A DNA stretch of 64,000 bases, taken from positions 8,288,733 through 8,352,732 of the forward strand of contig OW285188.1 of NCBI GenBank assembly GCA_935421135.1, in the 5' to 3' direction. Every line of letters begins with the position of its first letter. The stretch's first letter is position 1. The notes beneath the pieces are model-generated. The model had not been told where the DNA came from. It saw only the letters and a program-made list of their open reading frames with translations, and did not search any database. A program made the translations under genes and the position numbers. This stretch comes from Bugulina stolonifera (taxonomy: Eukaryota > Bryozoa > Gymnolaemata > Cheilostomatida > Bugulidae). Below, one piece after another: positions 36,790 through 47,212 of the stretch.

Positions 36790-37115
36790 AGGCTCGTGGC
36801 TGCATGAGAGGCCGCTTGTTTTTTTACGACCTTCCGGCCTCCGGAGCCTCGTTCTAGAGCAAATCGGGGCGTGTGGTTTGTTCGGCTTTGCAAAGACCAA
36901 CATGTTGGTCTTTTCTGCCCATGGCATCATGGAGCACTGTAGTGGTTGGTTAATATTAGATACACCTACACCGGCTCCAACTATATAATTTATTTAAAAT
37001 CAGCTTTTGATATTGGCCACTTGTGGACTGGTACGGCTCATTGCCTATAGAGCCATACCAACGACCAATGAAGTTACTCCTCTGAAACTCACGGCCTCTC
37101 GTGTACCCGAGCCTC
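36790..37115. mobile_element. MITE with AGGCTCG...CGAGCCT inverted ends
   Basis: About 326 bp with terminal inverted repeats: left AGGCTCGTGGCTGCATGAG followed by AGGCCG, right CGGCCTCTCGTGTACCCGAG followed by CCT. The arms are imperfect. No coding sequence and no clear target duplication. Confidence 0.6.
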
Positions 37116-37570
37116 AATGTGCAAAAGATAGGCGTTACACAAATTTTTTCTCATGCATATAAATTAATTTATTTGTGTTGTTTTAGAAATATTCCAGACA
37201 TGTAGAGCTATTTGAGCATATCATTACAGCAATGTTAACGTAAATTTAAGAATTTGCCTTCTGCGTTTACCTAAGTACGGACATGTGCAGCCCACTTTAG
37301 TCTGACCAAACAACTCCAAAAGTAAATAATTTTGCTGAATAATGTATAAATTTCATCAGTAGACTCTACACACATGCATGCCTTAAACAATTACTTAGAT
37401 TATTTGGAACTCAACACGATTAATTATATAATTACTATGCCAATTCACATGTATGATGTTGTGAAATGTGATGTAATGTGAGAGGATAAATCCAACAATG
37501 TATTTAGTTATTAGTTAATTATGCCTGGTGGAGGACATGTTAACCAGAATAGTATTTTAACTAAATTACG

Positions 37571-37838
37571 GGTGTTGGTGGCCGAGTGGTCTAGCACTAG
37601 TCACTCTGGTCTTGCAGCAATGACACAAGTTATCTGCAAGGACGTGGGTTCGAGTCTCACCAGTGACCTGGAGGCTTTCGTCCTGCAGAAGGTTTTCCCC
37701 TCCGTGCCATATCAGACTATAATAATATCCAGCTCTAGGAACCGTGGTGGCCCCTGGATTAGCTCTGCTATTGGGCAGCCACGTTAAAGAATTGTGTTTG
37801 GCACCATGGATATTATTTTCTTATTATTATACAACATA
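37571..37838 (+). mobile_element. tRNA-derived SINE
   Basis: The head resembles a class II (Leu/Ser) tRNA: A box TGGCCGAGTGGTCTAGCAC near the start, B box GGTTCGAGTCTC about 70 bp later. The body includes CCCTGGATTAGCTCTGCTAT and ends in a TATT-rich tail that abuts a solo LTR at 37840. The flank just upstream (37430-37570) is duplicated at about 39905-40052 without the SINE, so that copy serves as an approximate empty site. Confidence 0.8.
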
Positions 37839-37839
37839 T

Positions 37840-38529
37840 TGTAATGGTTTCTGTGATTTGGTGCGGTCGTCCTTGGACGACTATCGACCCAGAAATGGAG
37901 TGCCTATGAGTGGTAATAGGACTTCGCATTACATGAAAGATCGAGCGGTCTCAGTAGCCCAATAACTACCAGAGACGACCTATCTGGTCTCGAGTCTGAC
38001 CTTCAGTCTATATTTTGAAAGAGAGTGATTTGACCTAGTAGGCGGTTCGCTAAGCGAATGACCTGACAAAAGGAAGTGAAAGTCTCTGTATCAAGTATAG
38101 ATGTGTCTTTATTGAAAGCCAAGTGAAGACTGAGACAATAAACAGTAAAACAATGCCCTTTATATAGTATAAGGACTTCCGGCCGACGTGACGTCGGGAA
38201 AAGACGACGTGTGGTCGTCCGGAAGTTGCGCAACAAGATGGCCGCCGGACGCCCGACGGCCGACCCAAAATAGGTCGGGTTCTACAAAAGTTGCTTATAA
38301 TGGTCCAATTCATGTACAAAATGAGTATCAATGGATTCTGAAAGGTCGGGCCTCTGTACATGGGTATAAAAGGCATTAAAAGACTTAGATATAATCATGT
38401 AACCATATACAATAATATAGGAGTAAAGTACAAGCAGATATATACAATTATGTGCACACAAGAATGAATGTCAGATGTAAGATACGATTTGGCGTACCAT
38501 CACAATATTACGTGCTGACCATTGTTACA
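37840..38529 (-). mobile_element. Solo LTR, family 1, copy 1
   Basis: Homologous, in opposite orientation, to the LTR at 42720-43427. On the minus strand it carries a promoter-like module (GCGGCCATCTTGTTGCGCAA), a CRE-like ACGTCACGT, a TATA box (ACTATATAAAGG at about 38155) and a polyadenylation signal AATAAAG (at about 38111). The plus-strand left end is TGTAATGG and the right end TTACA. No internal retroviral-type genes adjoin it, so it is a solo LTR or fragment. Confidence 0.65.
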
Positions 38530-38962
38530 GTACTTCAACATAATATTTGCCATCTATTACATGTACTTCTACTATTGTACAATGTACAATGTATATCTTG
38601 TCTGTATAATTATTATTATAACATGTCACGTGTTCCAAATGATGTAATGCCATGTTACTACTCCTTCCATAGTAGTAGTTACACCTCCTTATTCAGTTTT
38701 GTGTGATAGCTCTTCCATTTTAGTAGCCATTCTGTTATTCTCCTAAACCGATTGGTGGATGACAGCATGTATACAGTACATATTTTCAATATCTCCACCT
38801 TGGTTTAGTCTTTAGTGCTAGAATGTTTTTCCTAAAACTGTTAGAAATAGAGGTATATATTATTATCAATATAGTTTAAACAGACATATGTATATACATG
38901 TCCATGTACATGTACATTTTATACATGGACTGTATATGATATTAAAATATGTTATGATGTTT

Positions 38963-39731
38963 TGTGCTATGGTTTTCCCACGAGTGCCGATGCTAGCACA
39001 AGTGGGGGGATGCTAGCACAAGTGGGGGGAAGCGCTTGGTAGTGGTTGTGGGCTGCCAAGGTAAACTTCCACACATTACATAAAGAGTGAACAGTTAAGT
39101 AAAGCTCTTGCAATTATTGTAGAGGACTAGGCCAATGCTTGGACTCATTAAAGAGTCAAGGGTTGACGTAGGTCCTATGATTTATACTCTGTGGGAGTGT
39201 AGAAAGTATCTGTGTTGATGAGGGGTCGTAGACCCGGTGCTAGATTCATTCAAGAATCAAGGATCGACTAAGGTTCGAGATTTATACTTATCAAGGAGTG
39301 TAGTAAGAGACTTATACGAGTATGAGGACGAGATCGGGCGCTAAAGGTCCAAGGACCTAAGGCTGGAGCTGGCTGCCTGCAAGAGTAAGACTCTGTATAG
39401 GTTGAGTTAGGAGATGTTGCTTTATTAGAGCGCAATCAACAACTGATTTAGCATAGAAAATGTGCTGGCTTTTATATGAAATGATTTTCCGGCTAAAAGG
39501 GCCAACAAAGGGTCGGGCTGTACAATAAGGTATCGTCCCGGAAATTGCATAATAAGATGGCTGAAAATGCCCGAGGTCCGACCATAAAAGGGTCGGCCAT
39601 GCACAAAAAGTGCTTGCAATAGTGAGAAATGGATACTATATCAATATGAGACATATCCATGACATCGGCCATCAATTACAATAGGCAAAAAGACACAGAG
39701 AATAATCAGATAATAATATACTTATTTTACA
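38963..39731 (-). mobile_element. Solo LTR, family 2, copy A
   Basis: Aligns in the same orientation with 44172 to about 44900. On the minus strand: the element shared with family 1 (plus-strand CGGAAATTGCATAATAAGATGGC at 39539-39561), a TATA-like CATATAAAAGCC near 39470, and AATAAAGCAAC near 39420 as polyadenylation signal. A 22-bp segment (GATGCTAGCACAAGTGGGG plus GGG) is tandemly doubled at about 38988-39030 in this copy only. Ends are approximate. Confidence 0.6.
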
Positions 39732-40756
39732 AGTAATCTAGACATGAAAGCATGCTTAAAGTCACTCAAGATGGAGGATATTTGCTTGGGTGACAGGGCC
39801 TTCTTGATGACCTCTGCATACGTCGGCCTGGGTGTTGGGTGAGTCGGCCAATCCATCACAATATTATACAATATATATTTTTGTTCCACTGTACTGGTTT
39901 AGTGACATGCCAATTTACATGTATGGCATTCCGTAAATGTGATGTAATTAGAGATGATAAATCCGACAATGCATTTAGTGAGGGCACAATATAGATAATT
40001 ATGCCTAGTAGGGGACATGTTAACCAGAATAATATCTTAACTAAATCAATTTTCTCATCAGGGAGACAGTAAATGCGTACAAGGGGGATAACTCATAAAA
40101 GGTGATGTAGGCACTTGTGAATCCATAACAATAACATTGTTCAAGATGGGTTTGGTTAACGGATATGTATATGTATTAAAATATTGCTGAAAAATCAGCT
40201 AGTACTAATTGTTGTATATCACGTTTGATTGTTAGTGTTATGCTATATAAATATAATTTGCATGTGCAGCAAGTTTGAAATTAAAACTAAACCATTGTTG
40301 TACTCAAGTGCGTAACGTCACTGTCTAATAGTGACCATTGATACAAAGCAGTTGCCAGTTAATATCAATCTATCAATTGCTATACAAATAAAAATACAAA
40401 TATCTAATAAGGTTTAAGAAAAAGCTGCCCACCGTGTGTGGGAGAGGTAAGACAACTTCCATAATCTTACGTGTAACATGTACTATACAATGGACTTTAA
40501 TTCATACATGTAAAGGTAATAGCAATAATTGATCAGATCATTATTTTAATAATTCCAGTAGCCAACTGAATTGGTGTTTCTATGTAAGTAATACATGTAA
40601 TATTTATGTCCTATTACAACCAATGTAATAATTTATGATTGTACATGTAGTTATCGCAACAATAATATTAAGATATGCTGGTATGCAGTAAATATTATTT
40701 ATAGATTTTATTATGAAACATCAATTCTGTATTTAAGTGAGCTTAGATCATTAAAT

Positions 40757-42499
40757 ATGGATGAGAGTATGAGTCAAAGTAGATGAAAGTTGGTACCCTT
40801 GAGTGATAGACAGCCTTACCTGGACAGAGCTAGAGAGGCTCTCACTGACCCGGTTATCTGGTCACCACCGGCTACCTCCAGAAAGAGAAAGGCCACAACT
40901 GACGGTAATAATGTAGATCAGATAGTGCTCATTAGTAACATGCATATTTATAACATTCTTGCAGTGGTATATGCATGGTAAGATAACTGCTGTACCTACA
41001 TTGCATGTTACTGAGACAAATGACACAGCGTGATATTTTAACGTAATGCAGTGGAATCATCTTCACGTTGTACTTTGATGTTTTATACCTAGATACTGTG
41101 CACATAGAATAAATAGATAAAAGTATGTAACAATTACATGGATTTGTATAAATTAAGGTAATACATGTAGTCAGGCCTACTAACAGTAGTACAGTAGCAG
41201 CCTACAGTGGGAAAACAATAGTAACCATTGTCTTCCAGGTTGAGTTCAGTAAAGTGAGAAATAATTACTCAGTTAGTGTGAGAAGCCCAGAACATTATTT
41301 GGAGGTCATTAGAAGGTCAATATTATATCAGAAAATACAGAACTGTAAGCAGCAAGTAAGATGTTAACTATTTTGCATTTTGCTATACAAATGGCTGTAT
41401 GTAACATCTACTTGTTTGAATAGTGTAGAGCCTGTATGTAACATCTTACATCTTTAATTGACTGACATACAGTATGTGGAGGGAGTTATCTTCTCTCTAT
41501 ATCACACTGCAAGATTGGATGATCTACATAATTAGTTTCCTTTAGTTTTCATCACATGCACACAGCTTCAAGTACATTCATAAAGTTGCATTAGATCGAT
41601 AAAATTGAGGTATTACTGGTGTACTTATTGTCTAAGGCAAGGTACTACTACATGTACATGTAGGTAAGGTGAGGGTATGATTGGGTATAGTAGTGGAGGG
41701 AGTAGGGGGTACCAAATAAAGAAAATGCATGCTGCAGAATGACAGTATTCTGAGATAATGGTTGTGATACATAGAAATAATTATCTCCATATACATTCAT
41801 TAAGTTCCAAGGTTTAAAACAGGTACAACAGTACCTGTGGAACCCGAGAGAATACAAGAAATACCCAATGACCTTCCTCAGTATAGAACTGAAAAGAGGA
41901 CAACTCCTCCCACTCTAGGTAATATTTGCAGCAGCCTACAGAAATACTAGATGCTGAGGGGACAACCCCGACCCACCGCACTGTGGTAAGTGGAACTCAG
42001 CTATTTTCCACCCATCTAGTGTCTATTTTTCTAAAACTTTACTGCAAAGCTTCAGCTAAACCGTGACCTCAACTTCATATACATTAATATATCATAAGAG
42101 ATCATTGTATAATACAATGATCTCTTATGATATATTAATGTATATGAAGTTGCTAGATGTAAAAATTTGCTGGGTTATGTCAGGAAATACAATTTGTATT
42201 TCCTGACATAACCCAGCAAATTTTCACATCTAGCAACTAGAAAATTTTTTCTGCTTTTGCTCTAAATTCAATATTAGTTTCTTTAAATTATGAGCCCGTC
42301 CGTTGACATGAAATGGTTCAGACAAATAATATGAATTGTATTATATAATAGCAGTTGTAATAGCATACAAATAATATAATATTGTTTTTTACAGCGGCAA
42401 TAGTGGAAATTGTAGCCACAGGAAGTAAGCAAAAGTGAAAATAGCACTACTGTCTTGCTATCGCAAGAAGAACTTGAACTAATAGGAGTTGGTACCTGA
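40757..42499 (+). pseudogene. Truncated paralogue of the unknown gene at 55212-58671
   Basis: Exons matched to the second copy: 40757-40904 (MDESMSQSR, TGA in place of Trp, then KLVPLSDRQPYLDRAREAL to KRKATTD, donor GTAATA), 41239-41355 (VEFSKVRNNYSVSV to the donor GTAAGA, 39 codons), 41823-41918 plus a following CCTACAGAAATACTAGATGC segment, and 42416-42499 (PQEVSKSENSTTVLLSQEEL, early TGA). The Pro/Thr-rich and helical middle exons are missing. The nonsense codon in exon 1, the missing middle and the shortened last exon suggest a pseudogene. Exon 1 is otherwise better preserved than in the other copy. Family not recognised. Confidence 0.6.
42071..42236. repeat. Two adjacent near-perfect hairpins (40- and 43-bp arms)
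   Basis: Hairpin 1: arms 42071-42110 and 42112-42151, starting AACTTCATATACATTAATAT, with a 1-base loop. Hairpin 2: arms 42150-42192 and 42194-42236, starting TTGCTAGATGTAAAAATTTG, with one mismatch and a 1-base loop. They lie in the last intron of the pseudogene. The paralogous intron at about 58375-58420 has only one arm's worth of the second sequence. Confidence 0.95.
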
Positions 42500-42719
42500 A
42501 TATGATATACCTGCTCTGTTCTGGATTTATAACTTAGAGCTGAAGAACTCAATCCAATAACTAATTGATCCATGTGCTTTCAACATTGTTAATCTATTAC
42601 TGTACATAGCGTATTGTTTATAGTGTTGGGCTGTTAGTTGTATATACAAATTTGTATTCTGTGACATATGAAATATTTCACAAACCCAATGTATGATTAC
42701 ATGTACGTATATATCATAT

Positions 42720-43427
42720 TGTAATGGTCACGCACAGCCTCCCGACTACATAACACTGACTATATACTTATCCTTGCATTATACCTGCTTGCATCCATTA
42801 TCTGTGTAGTTGGATGCTATCTGTATACCTCTTATATGCATTACTGAGCCATTATACCCTTTTTATACCTATGTAAAGAGGCCCAACCTCCCAGAAATAC
42901 TTGTTATTGATTTTGCATATGATCTAGATGATTTTAAGCATCTTTTGTCAAACCCGACCTATTTTGGGTTGGCCATCGGGCTTCCGACCGCCATATTGTT
43001 GCGCAATTTCCAGACAATACTACGTCGTCTTTTTACGACACTACGTCAGCCTTTTTACCGGAACTTCCTCCAGAAGTTCTATTACTATATAAAGGGCATT
43101 GTTTTCATGTCTGTTGTCTCAGTTCATGCTTGGATCTCAATAAAGACACTTCTATACTTATATATAGAGACTTTCACTTCGTAGATAGGTCATTCTAGTT
43201 GTTAAGGTCCTCGACCTTGCAAAACGAACTTCCTACTAGGTCGGATCACTCTCTTTCTTAGTATGGCAAACAAGCATTGATTCGGGATCATATGGGTCGT
43301 ATTTGGTAGTTCTTGGACTACTAGTACCTGTTATGATATGAAAAGGCCTAGCACCACTCATAGGCACTTCATTTTGGACTCGGGAGTCGTCTCAGGACGA
43401 CAGTACCAAAACCCAAAAACCATTGCA
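42720..43427 (+). mobile_element. Solo LTR, family 1, copy 2
   Basis: 708 bp, starts TGTAATGG and ends CCATTGCA, flanked by a 4-bp duplication ATAT (42716-42719 and 43428-43431). Contains the CCGCCATATTGTTGCGCAAT module (from 42988), TATA box ACTATATAAAGG (about 43085) and AATAAAG (about 43139). It is absent from the collinear segmental copy near 58830, which gives an empty site. Confidence 0.8.
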
Positions 43428-44171
43428 ATATAATATGTTGTATCTTTAAAAATTGTAACTGTTAAAATATACATGTACCATAATATGTACATTATATTTT
43501 TACATTTTTATATAAGATTGGATTTTTTAGCTTTACAGTATTTCTTATTCACGTACATAAACCGTTATAATTGGATTTTTACAGTTTGTACTGCAAGTTT
43601 CCTGAACTCACAAAACTATGGGTAGTGGTAAAAGAAGTGAGCGTGACGTGAGAGATGAATGACATGAGAGCGTGAAGACAACTCCAACTAACAATAAAAT
43701 ACCCATATTAGGAAGGAGCTAAACAGAAATATAGCTTTTGGTTGGCAGTTGGAGTTTGGGGTAAATAAGAGTTTGATTTCTAGCGTTAGTACCCAGACTG
43801 TGTGGGATCTTACGATTTGGCACAGCACGACAGGAGTGGCACCCAAGGCAGTTTGGGGAGCAGTCATAAGACTGTACCTGGAAAGTCCCAAGTCTAGAGA
43901 GAGTGCAACATGTATGATTATCATGATCCATGGTTTAAAGCTGCAATGGGTTATCTGAAACAATATATTGTGAATATACATTGTACATACATGTACAACA
44001 ATGCAACCGATTTTAACAAAACAAGTCTTGTACATGCATATCGGCTAAGAAGATACAAGATCACAAATAAGGTACATGTATTAAATAGTGTGTTTATAGA
44101 ATTATAACAAAAAGAGTACGGAATAAAATGCATTATCAAAATAGATGAGAGTTAATGTTAATGTAATGTGT

Positions 44172-44900
44172 TGTGCTATGGGTGTTCACACCGGTGCCGA
44201 TATTAGCATGAGTGTGGGAAGCGCTTGATAGTGGTAGTGGGCTGCCAAGTTGTACTTCCACACATTACACAAAGAGTGAACAGTTAGGAACGCTCTTATT
44301 AGTGTTGTAGAGGACGTAGGTCAATGCTTAGACTCATTAAAGAGTCAAGGGTCGACGTAGGTCCGATGGTTTATACTCCTAAGAGTGCAGAAACTGTCAA
44401 TGTTGAAGTGAGAACGTAGGCCCGATGCTTAGGCTCATTGAAGAGTCAAGGATCGACTAAGGTCCGATGTTTATACTCATCAAGAGTGTGGTAAGAATCT
44501 TATACGAGTATGAGGACGAGCTCGGGCACTAAAGGCCCAGAGGCCAAGGCTGGAGCTGCCTGCCTGCAAGAGTAAGACTCTGTAGGTTGAGTTAGGAGAT
44601 GTTGCTTTATTAGAGCGCAACCAATAACTGACTAGCATAGAAAATAGTGCTGGCTTTTATACTAATCAAGTTTCCGGTAAGACGCCCGATAAGGTATCGG
44701 GTCGGAAATTGCATAACAATATGGCTGAAAAGTGTCCGAGGTTCGACCATAAGAGGTTCGGGCATGCACAAAAAGTGCTTACAATCATATGAGAAGGATT
44801 ATGTTATATTAAAATGACTATGATCTAAGACATCAGCCACTACTAATAGTAGGCAAAAAAACTCAGAACGAAACTATACAATAATGTACTTGTAATAACA
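44172..44900 (-). mobile_element. Solo LTR, family 2, copy B
   Basis: Second copy of the LTR at 38963-39731, same orientation. Shared features: GCCTGCAAGAGTAAGACTCT, the AATAAAG signal (minus strand, about 44610) and plus-strand CGGAAATTGCATAACAATATGG at 44703-44724. It lies in copy 1 of the segmental duplication and is missing from copy 2. Ends are approximate. Confidence 0.65.
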
Positions 44901-45599
44901 ATACTCAGGCGCAGAAATAGCAGTAAACAAGTACAAAGACATGATTGGTTGATTAATAAAGCACATGAGCCAGACAGTTAATTGATAATAATTATGGACA
45001 TGTAAGAATAATGCATGATAACTGTGGGCATGTAGAGTTAGTTAAGTGTAGCAGGGGCATGACAAGCATGTCGAAATACCACAATAATATAACTGTCTTT
45101 GGTCTGCTGAGATCTTGGTCAGTCATTGGAGTAATTTGGAGGTCCGTCAGGGCCATTGGCTGGTCATTATGGACAAGCATTGGTTATCCACCATACATGT
45201 GCATAACATCTCCTTGATGTTATGTTTGTGCTGGGTAGCTAAGCCACACAGTATCCCTGCCAGATCAGCAAAAGAAAAGGACCAGACAAACAGACGCTAA
45301 GGAGCAAGTCTAGCCAAACAGCACAACACATGTCAAGGAAATGGTTGGTGGCCTTTGCGAACTGGTCTAATGGTTGGTGTGGTGGGATCCACCAAGGAAC
45401 AAAGAGAAACATTGTGAGGTAGTCACACAGACCTTGTTGCGTGGGTACACCTCCTTTAGCCAGACTGTGTTGAATCTTACGACTTTGCAGAGTGTGGCAG
45501 GAGTGGCAGCTAAGGGAGGCAGTAGTCCTAGTAGCAACCATCAGACTGTACCTGGAGGGACCTAAGTTCAAAGAGTGTCCCTGATACTCTACTGTTAGC

Positions 45600-45860
45600 A
45601 GTAAACAGTAAGAGACTGTGTAGTTTAATTAGCACTTTATTGAGCAACTGAGCATGAATACAAAATTGTACTACTTATACACGTACATGTATATGAAATT
45701 TAATTCCGGACCTCAGTCAAAAAGTCAATAAGCACAGAAGGGTTGTTCTTAGAGTAGAAAAGGGTCCAAGTTACAACATGTATAAAATTGTCTCAGATTT
45801 GAGTTTAGAAAAATGCTGGGATATATAAAACCAAGAAGTCCAGTTACAAAAAGGAATGGC
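45600..45860 (-). mobile_element. LTR-like fragment, third type
   Basis: Read on the minus strand, it has a GTATAAGTAG TATA-like sequence followed by GTTGCTCAATAAAGTGC, the TATA-to-AATAAA spacing typical of an LTR R region. It lies next to repeat family C (45420-45570). Ends not determined. Confidence 0.4.
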
Positions 45861-45949
45861 ATGCAGGTACAGTACCAGAAAATTAGCACAATAAAAAGGG
45901 ATACAATCACAATTAATTAATACATATTATATAAATTACACAGTATAAT

Positions 45950-46040
45950 GCATTCGAATGTGCGACTTTTCGAAAAAGACAGTTCGAAACAGGACATTCC
46001 GAAACCGGACAATTCGCAACCGGACAGTTCGAAAACGTAA
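45950..46040. repeat. 15-bp iterons GACAGTTCGAAACNG (transposon end)
   Basis: Four units at exact 15-bp spacing: 45978, 45993, 46008 and 46023. The same motif forms the terminal repeats of the element at 50718-50992 and is recognisable at 52170-52400. No partner end is seen here, so this is a single terminus. Confidence 0.75.
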
Positions 46041-47025
46041 AAAAGAAGACAACTCTACAGCAACTTTTATATCATATTGCGAAGCTTTTGCCGATATGGT
46101 ATGCAAAGAGTAGTATTTCCGTTTCCTGTCAATAATGTAGTTTCTATTTGTAAAGTCCTATAAGTAATCAAGTTTCTCTAATTTTTTAATGTATTTGTAA
46201 TAATCGTTATTCTACTTTTATGTAGAATACTGTGTTGAATAAACCATGGCTATAGAGTGAAACAAGTGTTACAACTTTATTTCACCAACACCTTGTCAAT
46301 CAGCTGGTGTTAAGTAAAGCTCAGTATTTTTTTAATTTAAAGCTTGACTTCTAAAACTTAGAATTATAAAATAATTATTTATTATAATATAATACAATTA
46401 CTTTAGCTGTAATGCTTAGTATTATTATAGGATCATGCTTTGTTAGAAAAAAATGTAGTATTATGCTATTATGCATATTATAATAATAATTTAATAGTTG
46501 TAAATTTGTAGTCAAAGTGAAAGTCTAGTTAATGGTATAGTGGCTATTTCATCTGTCCACACTTTTGTTTTATTTGTCAGGTTGACAGTGAATTTTTAGT
46601 CAAACCTCACCTTACAGTTCTTAACTGTTTGCCTTTAATTTTTTATTCAACAGATACTTATCACTATCCTATCTGTAGGCTAACACACAGCAAATTGACC
46701 AGTGTGTTATGCTGCAGGAAAATTACATCTCACTGGTACTGTGACTGTGTTTGTTTTGAAAATCTTTTTTCTAATACCATGTTTATACTACTGACTTTCG
46801 AAAATATTTATGCTACACCGTCTGTCAACAGTTTACTTGACCTAAACACACTTTGGCTCGAGGTGAAAAAACTAGTTACTATTATACCAAGTAGTTACAC
46901 ATCTGCTTTTCTGCCATACATGTATATGAGTATTAGAATCAATAACATGCGCTGGGAGCTCACATAAGTGAGTATTGTAAGTATCCTTGTTTATTCAGCA
47001 AAGCATATTATATCTGACGTATTCA
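46041..47025. other. No supported gene
   Basis: AT-rich. A 112-codon plus-strand frame at 46629-46967 has no recognised domain and an unusual composition (many Leu, Tyr, Cys); I do not call it a gene. Confidence 0.45.
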
Positions 47026-47212
47026 TCACTGATTGTAAGAGTACGAGTCGGTTGGAATGGGACTCCCATCTTCTAGCGTTGTCAAACAATTAGTGGGAGT
47101 GTGGTACATCTCTCTTCTGTTTGCCTCAATTATAGACATTGCAGCCATGAAGCGGTCACCTTCAAACAGGCCTAGTGAACTATGGACATTCTGACCGTCA
47201 TCAGCTCCATGT
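47026..47212 (-). CDS. Candidate terminal exon, unknown product
   Basis: A minus-strand open segment of about 62 codons ending at TGA (47026-47028). It reads GADDGQNVHSSLGLFEGDRF, then MAAMSIIEANRREMYHTPT and ends in PTDSYSYNQ. The composition is protein-like (mixed charged and polar residues), unlike neighbouring frames. It has no upstream Met and must start at a splice acceptor (an AG at 47213-47214 is possible but weak). It could be a host last exon or a transposon fragment. Confidence 0.35.

Larger units (their letters stand above)
40480..45300 (+). repeat. Segmental duplication, copy 1
   Basis: Collinear with 54965-59530. Shared landmarks include the ATGGATGAGAGTATGAG start, the AAAGAGAAAGGCC exon end, the VEF(S/N)KVR exon, the ACAACAGTACCT exon, the last exon, and the CATTGGCTGGT...GCTGGGTAGCT block. 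This copy has gained a solo LTR (42720-43427), a second LTR (44172-44900) and two perfect hairpins (42071-42236). It has lost the region matching 55450-57540. Confidence 0.85.

Noticed and set aside
38963..44900. A full-length LTR retrotransposon between the two family 2 LTRs
   Set aside because: The two LTRs are in the same orientation, but the DNA between them holds a spliced pseudogene, another solo LTR and duplicated host-like DNA, with no gag or pol. They are better explained as separate solo LTRs.
43688..45571. Minus-strand frames of 110-115 codons with a shared SRYSLM peptide
   Set aside because: The peptide similarity follows from a dispersed non-coding repeat (family C); the frames extend into unrelated flanks.
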